Positions 50,689 through 58,674 of a DNA stretch of 64,000 nt are shown piece after piece. Numbering within the stretch: the first letter of the stretch is position 1; each line of letters starts with the position of its first letter. Below the pieces are notes generated by a model. That model was not told the origin of the DNA. It saw only the letters and a list, made by a program, of their open reading frames with translations, and ran no database searches. The position numbers were made by a program, and so were the translations under genes. Location of the stretch: assembly GCF_018327685.1 (NCBI RefSeq), contig NZ_BNEL01000003.1, positions 1,054,001-1,118,000 on the forward strand. The letters are read 5' to 3'. The stretch is from Streptomyces sp. TS71-3. Its GTDB lineage: Bacteria; Actinomycetota; Actinomycetes; Streptomycetales; Streptomycetaceae.

Positions 50689-51702
50689 CTACGCGGCCGT
50701 GGACCAGGAGCCGGGCTCCACGAAACTCACCCCCGGAACCCCGTGGTCGAGCCACCCGACGACGTCCCCGAGCACATGCCCGGCCAGGGCAAGATGCCCC
50801 TCACGGGTGTCCCCGGCGACATGAGGGCTCAGCAGAAGATTCGCGCACCCGCGCACGTCCTCGCCGAACTCCCCCGGCGGCTCCGGATCGAAGACATCGA
50901 GCGCCGCACACAACCGCCCGGCAACCACCTGCTCCAGCAGCGCGGCCTGATCGAGCGCGGGCCCGCGCGACGAGTTCACGACCACGCCGCCGTCCGGCAC
51001 GGCGGCGATCAGCTCACGCCCCACCATCCCCCGCGTCTCGGGCAGATCCGGCACGTGCAGCGAGACGAACGGGCAGCTCACCGCCTCCTTGAGACTCCCG
51101 GTCCGCACCCCGAGGGCCGCCGCGCGCTCCGCGCTCAGGTAGGGGTCGTAGACGACCACGTCGCACTGGAAGGGCGCGAGCAGCGTCAGCAGCGCACGCG
51201 CCGTGGAGCTGGCGCCGATGATGCCGACGCGCGCCCCCGCCAGCTCGTGGCCGCGCAGCCCGTCGCTCCGCCAGCGCCCGCCGCGCACCGCGGCGTCGAG
51301 GCCGGGCAGCCGGCGGCTGAGCGTGAGCATCGCCGCGAGGCAGTACTCGCCGACGGACCAGGCGATCCGCCCGGCCGCCGAGAACACGGCCACGCCCTGG
51401 TCGAGGATCTCCCGGTCCACGAGCCGCTTCACGGACCCGGCGGCGTGCGCGACGACCCGCGGCCCGGACCCGTCCGCCCAGAGCGCGGAGTCCAGGTGGG
51501 GCGTGCCCCAACTGGTCAGGAGCACATCGGCTCCGGCGGCGATCCGGGCCACGTCCTCGGCGGTCACGGGCCCGTCGCCCGCGGCACCGTCCGGGCCCTT
51601 GGCCCACACCGTCTCGAAGCGGTCCGCGATCAGTTCCCTGGCGCCGGGCCCGATCACATCGGCGGCACGCTCGGGGGTCATGGCGACGGCGAGTCGGTAC
51701 AC
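50689..51702 (-). CDS. D-isomer-specific 2-hydroxyacid dehydrogenase
   Basis: A 337-residue NAD-dependent dehydrogenase. Catalytic residues: Arg in VVVNSSRGPALDQAAL, Glu in ALDVFDPEPPG and His in LLSPHVAGDTREGHLALAG. The Rossmann motif is ARVGIIGASSTARALLTLL, a variant GxxGAS instead of GxGxxG that occurs in some actinobacterial members. It probably interconverts a 2-hydroxy and a 2-oxo acid in the same pathway as the enolase-superfamily enzyme 190 bases downstream. GTG at 51702 with GAGGAG upstream. Divergent from a LysR regulator. Confidence 0.87.
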   Translation of the reverse strand: MYRLAVAMTPERAADVIGPGARELIADRFETVWAKGPDGAAGDGPVTAEDVARIAAGADVLLTSWGTPHLDSALWADGSGPRVVAHAAGSVKRLVDREILDQGVAVFSAAGRIAWSVGEYCLAAMLTLSRRLPGLDAAVRGGRWRSDGLRGHELAGARVGIIGASSTARALLTLLAPFQCDVVVYDPYLSAERAAALGVRTGSLKEAVSCPFVSLHVPDLPETRGMVGRELIAAVPDGGVVVNSSRGPALDQAALLEQVVAGRLCAALDVFDPEPPGEFGEDVRGCANLLLSPHVAGDTREGHLALAGHVLGDVVGWLDHGVPGVSFVEPGSWSTAA

Positions 51703-51729
51703 GTGCGCTCCTCGGTACGGGGGACGGAG

Positions 51730-51891
51730 GACGACCGGCCGGGACAACTGGCCGGAACGACCGGTCAGAACGGCTGGCCGAACGACCAGCCAGAACACCT
51801 GGCCGGAAAAGCACGGGCCGAACGCCCGTGCCACGGTGCTCGAAAACCGTAGCCAGGTGCTGTCATACGCGTCCAAGCCCGTTTTCGTATG
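51730..51891. promoter_or_regulatory. Divergent promoter with repeated half-sites and a CATACG dyad
   Basis: Between the dehydrogenase and LysR starts, imperfect CTGGCCGGAA / GACCGGTCAGAA / CTGGCCGAA / GACCAGCCAGAA units alternate at about 51747-51808. Closer to the regulator, CATACG (51864-51869) and CGTATG (51886-51891) form an inverted repeat separated by 16 bases. Either could be the LysR binding region. Confidence 0.45.
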
Positions 51892-51909
51892 AGCCGATAC
51901 CGTGACGGC

Positions 51910-52875
51910 ATGAACCCGTCCTTGCAGCAGCTCCGCGGCTTCGTCGCGGTCGCGGAGGAGCAGCATTTCGGCCGCGCCGCCGCCCGGCTGTCGATGACGC
52001 AGCCGCCGCTGACGCGCCAGATCCAGGCGCTGGAGAAGTCCCTGGGCGTGACCCTCTTCGAACGTACCGGCCGCGGCGCCCGGATCACCGCAGCGGGCCG
52101 CGTCTTCCTGGAGCACTGCCGCCGCGTCCTGGCCCTGCTCGACGCCGCCCCGCTCGCCGCACGCCGGGCCGCCGACGGCAGGACGGGCACGCTGCGCATC
52201 GGCTTCACCGCGATCGGCGCGTACGCGGTGCTCGCCGACGTCCTCGCGCTCGTCACCGAGCACATACCGGACGCCGCCGTGGAGTTGACGGAACTCGTCA
52301 GCCCCGACCAGTTCGACGCCCTGGCCGACCTGAGGCTCGACCTCGGCCTCGTACGCCCGCCCATCCCCGAGCCGTACGCCTCGGTCCTGGTGCACTCCGA
52401 GGAACTGGTCCTCGCGGTGCCGGCGGCCCACCCGCTGGCCGAGGGCGCGGCGCCCGTCCCGCTCGCCGACGTCACCGACGAGTACATCGGCTACAGCCCC
52501 GAGGGCTCGCAGTACCTGCACGACATCTGCGCCGCCATGATCGGCGTGGACCGCTATGCCGTCAGCCAGTTGACCTCGCAGGTCCCCACCATGCTGGCGC
52601 TGGTCCGCGCCGGTATGGGCTGCGCCCTCGTGCCGCGCTCCATCACCGCGATGGGCGTCCACGGCGTCCGCTACCGCGAACTGGCCCCCTCCGACGCGCA
52701 CTCGGTCACCCTGCACGCCTGCTGGAGCCCGGACAGCCCGAACCCGGCGCTCCACCGGCTCGCCGAGGCCCTGCGCGCGTCGGCGGCCACGGACCACAGA
52801 TTGGCCGCGCACCCGGTACCGGTGCCGCGGTGGCCCGAGCCCGCGCCGTGGCCGTCCGTCCGCCCCGCACCGTAA
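51910..52875 (+). CDS. LysR family transcriptional regulator
   Basis: A 321-residue regulator. The winged HTH is at the N-terminus (LQQLRGFVAVAEEQHFGRAA then ARLSMTQPPLTRQIQALEKS, residues about 4-60), followed by the coinducer domain (TLRIGFTAIGAYAVLADVLA, LVRPPIPEPYASVLVHSEEL, RAGMGCALVPRSI). The ATG at 51910 gives the usual N-terminus; an upstream ATG at 51889 lies in the CATACG dyad. Divergent from the hydroxyacid dehydrogenase and likely controls the whole catabolic block at 44849-51702. Confidence 0.92.
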   Translation: MNPSLQQLRGFVAVAEEQHFGRAAARLSMTQPPLTRQIQALEKSLGVTLFERTGRGARITAAGRVFLEHCRRVLALLDAAPLAARRAADGRTGTLRIGFTAIGAYAVLADVLALVTEHIPDAAVELTELVSPDQFDALADLRLDLGLVRPPIPEPYASVLVHSEELVLAVPAAHPLAEGAAPVPLADVTDEYIGYSPEGSQYLHDICAAMIGVDRYAVSQLTSQVPTMLALVRAGMGCALVPRSITAMGVHGVRYRELAPSDAHSVTLHACWSPDSPNPALHRLAEALRASAATDHRLAAHPVPVPRWPEPAPWPSVRPAP

Positions 52876-52928
52876 ATCGCTCGTAACGCCCCGCCCCGCC
52901 CCCGTACCGTTGGCCGGCCGCCCGGAAA

Positions 52929-53180
52929 ACGACCGGGCACGCTCGCCCGGAAAACGACCGGGCACGCCCGCCCGGGGGAAACGACCGGGCACGGCCGCCC
53001 GGGGGAAACGATCGGAAACGGCCGCCCGGGGGAAACGACCGGGCACGCCCGCCCGGGGGAAACGATCGGAAACGGCCGCCCGGGGGAAACGACCGGGCAC
53101 GCCCGCCCGGGGGAAACGACCGGGCACGGCCGCCCGGAGAAGCGACCGGGCACGGCCGCCCGGAACGACGACCGGGCGCG
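52929..53180. repeat. 27-bp tandem repeat array
   Basis: About nine units of a 27-base repeat, core GACCGGGCACGCCCG then CCCGGGGGAAAC. Two unit types alternate: one with GACCGGGCACG and one with GATCGGAAACG. The first and last units are shorter and more diverged (25-26 bases). It lies between the LysR gene and the esterase gene, 55 bases before the latter. No spacers of unique sequence separate the units, so it is not a CRISPR array. Each unit can fold (CGGGC/GCCCG). Confidence 0.85.
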
Positions 53181-53234
53181 GGAGCCCCGGACGAGCGAGC
53201 CGGGGCCGGGAAGCGGGAGCGGGGAGCAGGGGCT

Positions 53235-54374
53235 GTGCAGCACGACGGATGGGCCGACGAGGGCTTCGGGCCCGTGGCGGACGCGTTCGCGCGGATCCGC
53301 ACCGACTTCCCCGACCTGGGCTCGGCGGTCACGGTGTACGCGAACGGCCGCAAGGCCGTGGAGCTGTGGGCAGGGCTCGCCGACGAGCGGACCGGGCGGG
53401 CCTGGGAGCGGGACACGGCCGTCCCGGTGTTCTCCTGCGCCAAGGGCCTGGTCGCCGTGGCCGCGCACCTGCTCGCGCAGGAGGGCCGCCTCGACCTGGA
53501 CGCGCCGGTCGCGCGGTACTGGCCTCAGTTCGCGGCGCACGGCAAGGAGGCGGTCACCACCCGGATGGTGCTCGGCCACCGGGCCGGGCTGCCCGCGCTC
53601 GACCGGGTGCTCTCCTTCGACGAGATCGCCGCCTGGACGCCGGTGGCGGAGGCCATCGAGGAGCAGAAGCCGCTGTGGGAGCCGGGCACCGCGCACGAGT
53701 ACCACGGCCATGTCTTCGGCTTCCTCGTCGGCGAGGTGATCCGCCGCCTCACCGGCCTCACCCCCGGCGCGTACTTCCGCGAGGCGATCGGCGACCCGCT
53801 GGGGCTGCGGGCCTGGATCGGGCTGCCGCCGGAGGAGGCGGGGCGGCGGGCGGTGCTGGTGGAGGCCGAGGGGCGTCCGCCGATGCCGCCGCCCGAGCAC
53901 CTGCTCACCCGGATCGTCACGATGAACGGGGCGCTGGTCTTCCCCGGCCTGGACGAGCCGCACGGCTGGAACGACCCCGCGCTGCTCGGCATGGAGCTGC
54001 CCGGCGCGGGCGCGGTCGCCTCCGCGAGCGGCCTCGCGGGCCTGTACGCGGCGGCGGCCACGGGAGTGGACGGCGGCCCCCGGCTGCTCACCGACCGGAC
54101 GGTGGGCGACGCGGTGCGGGAGCTCTCCTCCGGACCGGGCTGGCTCGGCTTCGACGCCGGCGCCCGGTGGGGTGCCGGCTTCCTCCTCGACTCGCCGTTC
54201 CGCCCGATGCTCGGGCCGCGCAGCTTCGGCAACGACGGCGCGGGGGGCCAGTTCGCCTTCGGCGACGACGAGTACGGCGTCGGCTTCGCCTACGTGGCCA
54301 ACCGCATGATCGGCCACGGCGACGCCCGCGCCCGCCGCCTGGTCGAGGCGGTCGGGGGGTGCCTGGGGCGGTGA
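53235..54374 (+). CDS. Serine beta-lactamase-like esterase/hydrolase (class C fold, EstB type)
   Basis: A 379-residue serine hydrolase of the beta-lactamase-related family. The nucleophile motif S-x-x-K is FSCAKGLVAV (residues about 67-76), the Tyr motif is HEYHGHVFGFLVGEVI (YHGH), and FGNDGAGGQFAFGDDEYGVG is the third-box region. No signal peptide is seen, so it is cytoplasmic and more likely an esterase or peptidase than a resistance enzyme. GTG at 53235 follows GGGGAGCAGG. It sits directly after the 27-base repeat array. Confidence 0.87.
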   Translation: MQHDGWADEGFGPVADAFARIRTDFPDLGSAVTVYANGRKAVELWAGLADERTGRAWERDTAVPVFSCAKGLVAVAAHLLAQEGRLDLDAPVARYWPQFAAHGKEAVTTRMVLGHRAGLPALDRVLSFDEIAAWTPVAEAIEEQKPLWEPGTAHEYHGHVFGFLVGEVIRRLTGLTPGAYFREAIGDPLGLRAWIGLPPEEAGRRAVLVEAEGRPPMPPPEHLLTRIVTMNGALVFPGLDEPHGWNDPALLGMELPGAGAVASASGLAGLYAAAATGVDGGPRLLTDRTVGDAVRELSSGPGWLGFDAGARWGAGFLLDSPFRPMLGPRSFGNDGAGGQFAFGDDEYGVGFAYVANRMIGHGDARARRLVEAVGGCLGR

Positions 54375-54538
54375 GGGGCGCGGCGGTACGGATGGCCGGT
54401 CTGCGGGCGGCGCGTGGCATTCCCGGTCCTGGTGGGCCTCCCGGTACGGGGTCCGGGTGGCGGGCGGTCCCCGGTTCGGGGTGCGGGCGGCGCGCGGTTC
54501 GCACGGCGGGCGTCCGCATGGGCGTCCCTGACCGCTCT

Positions 54539-55960
54539 TCACTCCAGGCCGCGGGCGGTCCGGAAGCGGTCGTGGCCCGTGGCGAGGTCCACGATCGGGT
54601 CCGGGTAGCGGGCGGTGCCGCCGCGGTGCCGGCCGCCGCGCCCACCATCGCTCCCGCCGTCATCCCGCAGCAGCCAGGGCCGGTGCACGGCGCCGCCCGC
54701 CGCGCCCGCCGCGTCCTGGATGTCGGCGAGTTCGGGCACCCAGCGCCGTACGTAGCTGCCGTCGGGGTCGAACCGGCGGGCCTGCACGAGCGGGTTGAGC
54801 ACACGGTGCGGGCGGGTGTCCGTGCCGGTGCCGGCCGCCCACTGCCAGTTCAGCTGGTTGTTGGCGAGGTCGCCGTCGACCAGCCAGTCGAGGAAGTGCC
54901 GGGCGCCCACGCGCCAGTCCACGTAGAGCGTCTTGGTGAGGAAGCTCGCCACCAGCAGCCGGGCCCGCCCCGGCATCCACCCCTCGTACCGGAGCTGGCG
55001 CATCGCCGCGTCGACCACCGGATAGCCGGTCCGCCCCTGACGCCACGCGTCCGCCTCGCGGGGAGCACGGCGCCAGCGGTCGTGCCGGGTGCGGTAGTCC
55101 TCGTGGGCGGCGGCCGGGCGGGCCGCGAGCACCTGGTGGTGGAAGTCGCGCCAGGCCAGCTGCCGCACGAACGCGTCGGCGCCCGCGCCCCCGCGCGCAC
55201 GGGCCCGGAACACCACCTCCGCGGCGGACAGGGTGCCGAAGTGCAGGTGCGGGGAGAGCCGGGACGTACCGTTTCCGGCCAGGTCGTCCTGCCGGTCGGC
55301 GTACGCGTCCAGGCCGCCCGCGAGCCAGCCGGACAGCGCCCGGCGGCCCGCCCGCTCGCCCCCGGCCGCGAGCCCGGGGGAGGTGCCGGCGATGTCGTCC
55401 CGCCCCTCGGGAAGAGGCTCGGAGGCGACGCCGTCCGGCACCGGCACCCTGCGCGGCGCCGCCGCCGGCTTCGGGTGCTCCTGCGCCGACCAGCGGCGGA
55501 AGTACGGGGTGAAGACCGCGTAGTGGTCCTTGCCCTGGGGGGTGAGCGCGCCCGGGGGCAGCGCGGTGACGACGCCCTCGTGGACGTGCAGCCGGACCCC
55601 GTCGGACGCCAGGGCGGCCGCCAGCCGCTCGGCGCGCCGCTGCGCGTACCCGCTGACCCCGGCGGCCACGTGCACGTCCCGCGCCCCGGCCTGCCGCGCG
55701 ACCCGGCAGGTCTCGGCCACCACGTCGCCGGAGCGCAGCACCAGCCGGCCGCCCCGGCGGCGCAGCTCGGCGCCCAGGTCGGCGAGGCAGTCGGCGAGGA
55801 AGGCACGCCGGTTGGGCACGTCGAACCCGGCCGCGCCCACCCCGGTGTCCCGCACGAACAGCGGCACCACGGCGTCGGCGCCCCGGAGCGCCCCGCCGAG
55901 CACGGGGTTGTCGTGCAGCCGGAGGTCCGAGGTGAACAGGGCGACGGCGGTGTCGGTCAC
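54539..55960 (-). CDS. phr: Deoxyribodipyrimidine photolyase (class I)
   Basis: A 473-residue light-dependent DNA repair enzyme. N-terminal antenna domain: LFTSDLRLHDNPVLGGALRG and FVRDTGVGAAGFDVPNRRAF. C-terminal FAD domain: GNGTSRLSPHLHFGTLSAAE, FVRQLAWRDFHHQVL, GRTGYPVVDAAMRQL then WMPGRARLLVASFLTK, LDWLVDGDLANNQLNWQWAA and GTGTDTRPHRVLNPL. WRDF and NNQLNWQW-type tryptophans for electron transfer are kept. GTG at 55960. It reverses UV pyrimidine dimers using FADH-. The family can also include (6-4) or signalling members, but CPD repair is most likely. Confidence 0.92.
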   Translation of the reverse strand: MTDTAVALFTSDLRLHDNPVLGGALRGADAVVPLFVRDTGVGAAGFDVPNRRAFLADCLADLGAELRRRGGRLVLRSGDVVAETCRVARQAGARDVHVAAGVSGYAQRRAERLAAALASDGVRLHVHEGVVTALPPGALTPQGKDHYAVFTPYFRRWSAQEHPKPAAAPRRVPVPDGVASEPLPEGRDDIAGTSPGLAAGGERAGRRALSGWLAGGLDAYADRQDDLAGNGTSRLSPHLHFGTLSAAEVVFRARARGGAGADAFVRQLAWRDFHHQVLAARPAAAHEDYRTRHDRWRRAPREADAWRQGRTGYPVVDAAMRQLRYEGWMPGRARLLVASFLTKTLYVDWRVGARHFLDWLVDGDLANNQLNWQWAAGTGTDTRPHRVLNPLVQARRFDPDGSYVRRWVPELADIQDAAGAAGGAVHRPWLLRDDGGSDGGRGGRHRGGTARYPDPIVDLATGHDRFRTARGLE

Positions 55961-56394
55961 GCGGGCTCCCGGGACGGCGGGCCGCGCGGCGCCCGCGCGG
56001 CGGGTCGAGGCCCGGCCCATTGTGCTGCGGGCGGGCCTTCGCGCCGGCCAGGGGCGGCGTGACACGCCTGGACGGGGTCCGGTCGGCGGGCTCGGGAGCC
56101 CTTCGACCGCGTGGTGGGTGCGGGGTCCCCTCGGCCGCCCGTTGGCAGCGGGACCGGTTCCGGCGGAACTCCGTAGCGTGCGTCGGGTCGGGGGGCTTCG
56201 GGCCCGGAGGGCGACGCGGGCGGGTGAGGGGTCGTGAACGGCGGAGCGCAGGAGGAACGGCGGAAGCAGCCGGCGGGGAGCGCCCGAGTGTCTCGCGGGA
56301 GCGGTACCGCGGCCCCGGCCGGCGGACGATCAGGCCCGGGACCGCGGTACGGGTCGCGCGCACCCGGCACGGCACCGAGAGCTACGGCGCCTTG
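55961..56394. other. Gap without a confident gene
   Basis: This 434-base stretch lies between the divergent photolyase gene and a small membrane protein. It has an open plus-strand frame from about 56020, but its predicted residues are Arg/Gly-rich and its third positions are not biased, so no gene is called. Promoters of both neighbours should lie here. Confidence 0.4.
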
Positions 56395-56631
56395 ATGGTC
56401 GGCACGGCCGTGGGCCTGTGCGGCATGCTGGTCTGCGTCCTGCTCGTCCTCGTGCTGCTCTTCACCGGCACGCCGGACGGCCTCGAAGGGACGCTGGACG
56501 GGGCCTACGCACCGCTGCTCGTCACGGTGGTGCCGGGGGTGGTGTGCGGGGCGGCCGGGGGGATCGTCCACGTACGCCGCGGGCGGGGGAGCGGGCGTGG
56601 GAAGAGAGAGGCGCACGAGGGCACGTGGTGA
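56395..56631 (+). CDS. Small two-helix membrane protein
   Basis: Not recognised. A 78-residue protein with helix one VGLCGMLVCVLLVLVLLFTG, a loop GTPDGLEGTLDGAYAPLL, helix two VTVVPGVVCGAAGGIVHV and a basic tail RRGRGSGRGKREAHEGTW. Both helices contain Gly and Cys. The start is uncertain: ATG at 56395 is the first start with good coding quality, but no strong ribosome-binding site precedes it and a longer N-terminus is possible. It ends 18 bases before the convergent FHA gene stop. Confidence 0.5.
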   Translation: MVGTAVGLCGMLVCVLLVLVLLFTGTPDGLEGTLDGAYAPLLVTVVPGVVCGAAGGIVHVRRGRGSGRGKREAHEGTW

Positions 56632-56649
56632 GGCGGCACCCGGGAGACA

Positions 56650-57444
56650 TCACGACGCCGTCCGCCCGGCCAGGAGCGCCAGGTCCGCCTTGACGATGGT
56701 CGTGGTGACGAGCAGGTCGGTGATGAGGTGGTGGTTGAGCGCGTTGCCCACCGGCTGCGGGACCTCGTCCTCCATCAGCCCGGGAACGCCGTACCGCGTG
56801 CTCAGCCGCTTGCGGACCCGCGCGACGACGTGCGCGGTCCGCTTCGGCGTCCACCGCTCGCCCGGCCGGAGCCCGCTCAGCTCGAAGGCGGCCCGGGCCC
56901 AGGTGAGGGGCTGCGGCTGGGGGTCATCGCGCAGGTAGCGCTGGGCGAGGCAGACCAGGACGAGCTTCTCGGTCTCGCTGAGGTCCCGCGCGTCCCGGTC
57001 GAGCGTCTCCTCCCCGTACACGTCCGTGACGCCGGCCCCCTGCCCCTGCGCGCCCGCCGCGATCCGGACTTCGAGGAGGTGTTCCTGACGGGGCGCCACG
57101 ACGAACAGCGGGGTGTACCCGCCCGGCAGCTCCGCCTCGTCGCCGCTGAGCACCAGGCGCGAGCCGGGGAAGCGGATCGGCAGCTTGCCGGTGTTGCGCA
57201 GCAACCAGCGCGAGTACCCGTGCGTGATGAGCCCCTGCCGGCGGCTGACGCAGGTGTCGCCGGCCCCGACGCAGACGTGCACGTCGGGCTGGTTGCGCCC
57301 GAACAGCAGCTGGAAGCCGGTGTCCGGTGCCACGCTCATCCCGCCGTCCGAACCGAGCACGAAGAGCGTGCCGGGCTGGGCCGGGGGGAGTCCGCGGCTG
57401 AGGCTGCCCATGCCCTTCGGCAGGAAGCTGACCTTGGTCGCCAT
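56650..57444 (-). CDS. FHA-domain protein with C-terminal winged-helix-like region
   Basis: A 264-residue cytosolic protein. The central part (about 45-110) is FHA-like: LFGRNQPDVHVCVGAGDTCV then SRRQGLITHG and NTGKLPIRFPG. The usual Ser-x-x-His is changed to SRRQG. The C-terminal part (about 165-235), LSETEKLVLVCLAQRYLRDD and RTAHVVARVRKRLSTRYGVP, resembles a winged helix. Relatives act near Ser/Thr kinases; no kinase is in the window. It may link phospho-Thr recognition to DNA binding. ATG at 57444 with GGAAGG upstream. Confidence 0.78.
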   Translation of the reverse strand: MATKVSFLPKGMGSLSRGLPPAQPGTLFVLGSDGGMSVAPDTGFQLLFGRNQPDVHVCVGAGDTCVSRRQGLITHGYSRWLLRNTGKLPIRFPGSRLVLSGDEAELPGGYTPLFVVAPRQEHLLEVRIAAGAQGQGAGVTDVYGEETLDRDARDLSETEKLVLVCLAQRYLRDDPQPQPLTWARAAFELSGLRPGERWTPKRTAHVVARVRKRLSTRYGVPGLMEDEVPQPVGNALNHHLITDLLVTTTIVKADLALLAGRTAS

Positions 57445-57542
57445 GGTGTCCGCCTTCCCTCGCCGCCGCCCCCCGCGGCGTCTCGGATCCACGGTAGCCA
57501 GCGGCGGCGGGGAGGGGTCCCCGAAAGTCCGGCGCCCGATCC

Positions 57543-58211
57543 TCAGCCGGGTCGCCTGGCCATGACGACCACGGTCGGACCGCTGAACTCGTTCGCGGGG
57601 AGCCGGAGTTCGGCGACCGGCTCCAGCCCGGCCTTCTCGATCAGCTCCACGAACTGCTCGGGCCGCCATTTGTGCGTCGTCCAGCGAACGGGCACACCCC
57701 CGTAGGCCTCGGTGCGCACCGCGTCCTCGTCGCCGACGTGCGTCCCGGTGATGAAGTGCCCGCCCGGCTTCAACGCGCGCGCGAACATGCCGAGAACCTG
57801 GGGCAGGACGTCACGGGGGAGATTGAACAGCGACCACCACCCGAGCACGCCGCCGTGGGACTCTTCCTCAAGATCGAGCTCGGTGGCGGAGGAGACGCTG
57901 AAGCGGCACCCCGGATGAAGCCGCCGCGCGTTCTCGATCATGCGCGGAGAGAGGTCCACCCCGGAGACGTCGAGCCCACGCTCGGCGAGATAGCCGGTCA
58001 CCGTCCCGGGCCCGCATCCGACGTCGAGCACGGGCCCGAGCCCGCCCACGGCGTAGGCGAAGACGTCGATCGACGCCTTGAGCCACGGGTCGCGACGAAT
58101 GTCGCCCATCCCGGTCGTCACCACCATGTGGGCGTAGTTGTCGGCCACCCGGTCATAGGACTCACGAACCACGTCGAGATCGGCCGGCCGGTCAATGGGG
58201 TCTCCGCGCAT
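57543..58211 (-). CDS. Class I SAM-dependent methyltransferase
   Basis: A 222-residue methyltransferase. Seen: VVRESYDRVADNYAH at the N-terminus, motif I VLDVGCGPGTVTGYLAERG, motif II VSGVDLSPRMIENARRLHPG, and ALKPGGHFITGTHVGDEDA. Typical of small-molecule methyltransferases of the ubiquinone/menaquinone biosynthesis-like group. ATG at 58211; the protein length is usual. The acceptor is not known. Upstream lies a three-unit family A repeat array. Confidence 0.85.
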   Translation of the reverse strand: MRGDPIDRPADLDVVRESYDRVADNYAHMVVTTGMGDIRRDPWLKASIDVFAYAVGGLGPVLDVGCGPGTVTGYLAERGLDVSGVDLSPRMIENARRLHPGCRFSVSSATELDLEEESHGGVLGWWSLFNLPRDVLPQVLGMFARALKPGGHFITGTHVGDEDAVRTEAYGGVPVRWTTHKWRPEQFVELIEKAGLEPVAELRLPANEFSGPTVVVMARRPG

Positions 58212-58261
58212 CCCCCAAACATAGGACCGCACGACGCCCACGGTGCTCGTTCGAGCGAATC

Positions 58262-58442
58262 GGCCCGGGGGATCGGGGGCGCGGGGAGCTGCGCGAACAA
58301 CCACGGCGGCGCTGCACGTGGGAGGGGGTTCAGCCGGTGGGATCGGGGGCGCGGGGAACTGCGCGAAAGACCACGATGGCGCCGCACGTGCGGGGGCGGA
58401 TCAGCCCGGGGGATCAGGGGCGCGGGGAACTGCGCAAAAACG
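58262..58442. repeat. Three-unit array of family A repeats
   Basis: GATCGGGGGCGCGGGGA followed by an AACTGCGCGAA-type segment occurs at 58271, 58341 and (as GATCAGGGG) 58412. These are direct repeats of about 70 bases that also share ACCAC, GCACGTG and TCAGCC between the cores. All are oriented the same way as the copies at 5864-6045. Confidence 0.8.
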
Positions 58443-58494
58443 GCCACCCCACCCCCACCCGCACCACCCACCGGCGCGGCCCGCCGCAGGCATC

Positions 58495-58575
58495 AGCATC
58501 GCGTCAGTATCCACCGCCCCGCCGTCAGCATCCCGTCATGGCCCTCGGAAACCCCCGGACACCGGGCTTAGCGTC
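58495..58575. promoter_or_regulatory. Direct repeats GTCAG-N-ATC before the SAV_915-type gene
   Basis: CATCAGCATCGCGTCAGTATCC and, 20 bases on, CCGTCAGCATCCCGTCATGG give four TCAGTATC/TCAGCATC/TCATGG-like half-sites spaced about 11 bases within each pair. TTAGCGTCATGACGTG follows near 58568. Such phased direct repeats resemble response-regulator boxes. They lie 100-180 bases before the ATG at 58675. Confidence 0.5.
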
Positions 58576-58674
58576 ATGACGTGCCCGAATCCGGCCGGGC
58601 GCGCCCCACCTCGGGTGGGAGACCGGGCCGGCCCCGCGGCGCGAACCGCCCAAGGATCCTCCAGGAGGAATCCC

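Noticed and set aside
52929..53180. Possible CRISPR array
   Set aside because: Units are contiguous with no unique spacers and no cas genes are near; it is a simple tandem repeat.
52671..54542. Minus-strand frame through the 27-bp repeat coding for a PGRFPRAGV repeat protein
   Set aside because: It is antisense to the esterase gene and lacks a ribosome-binding site; the repeats simply keep the frame open because 27 is divisible by three.
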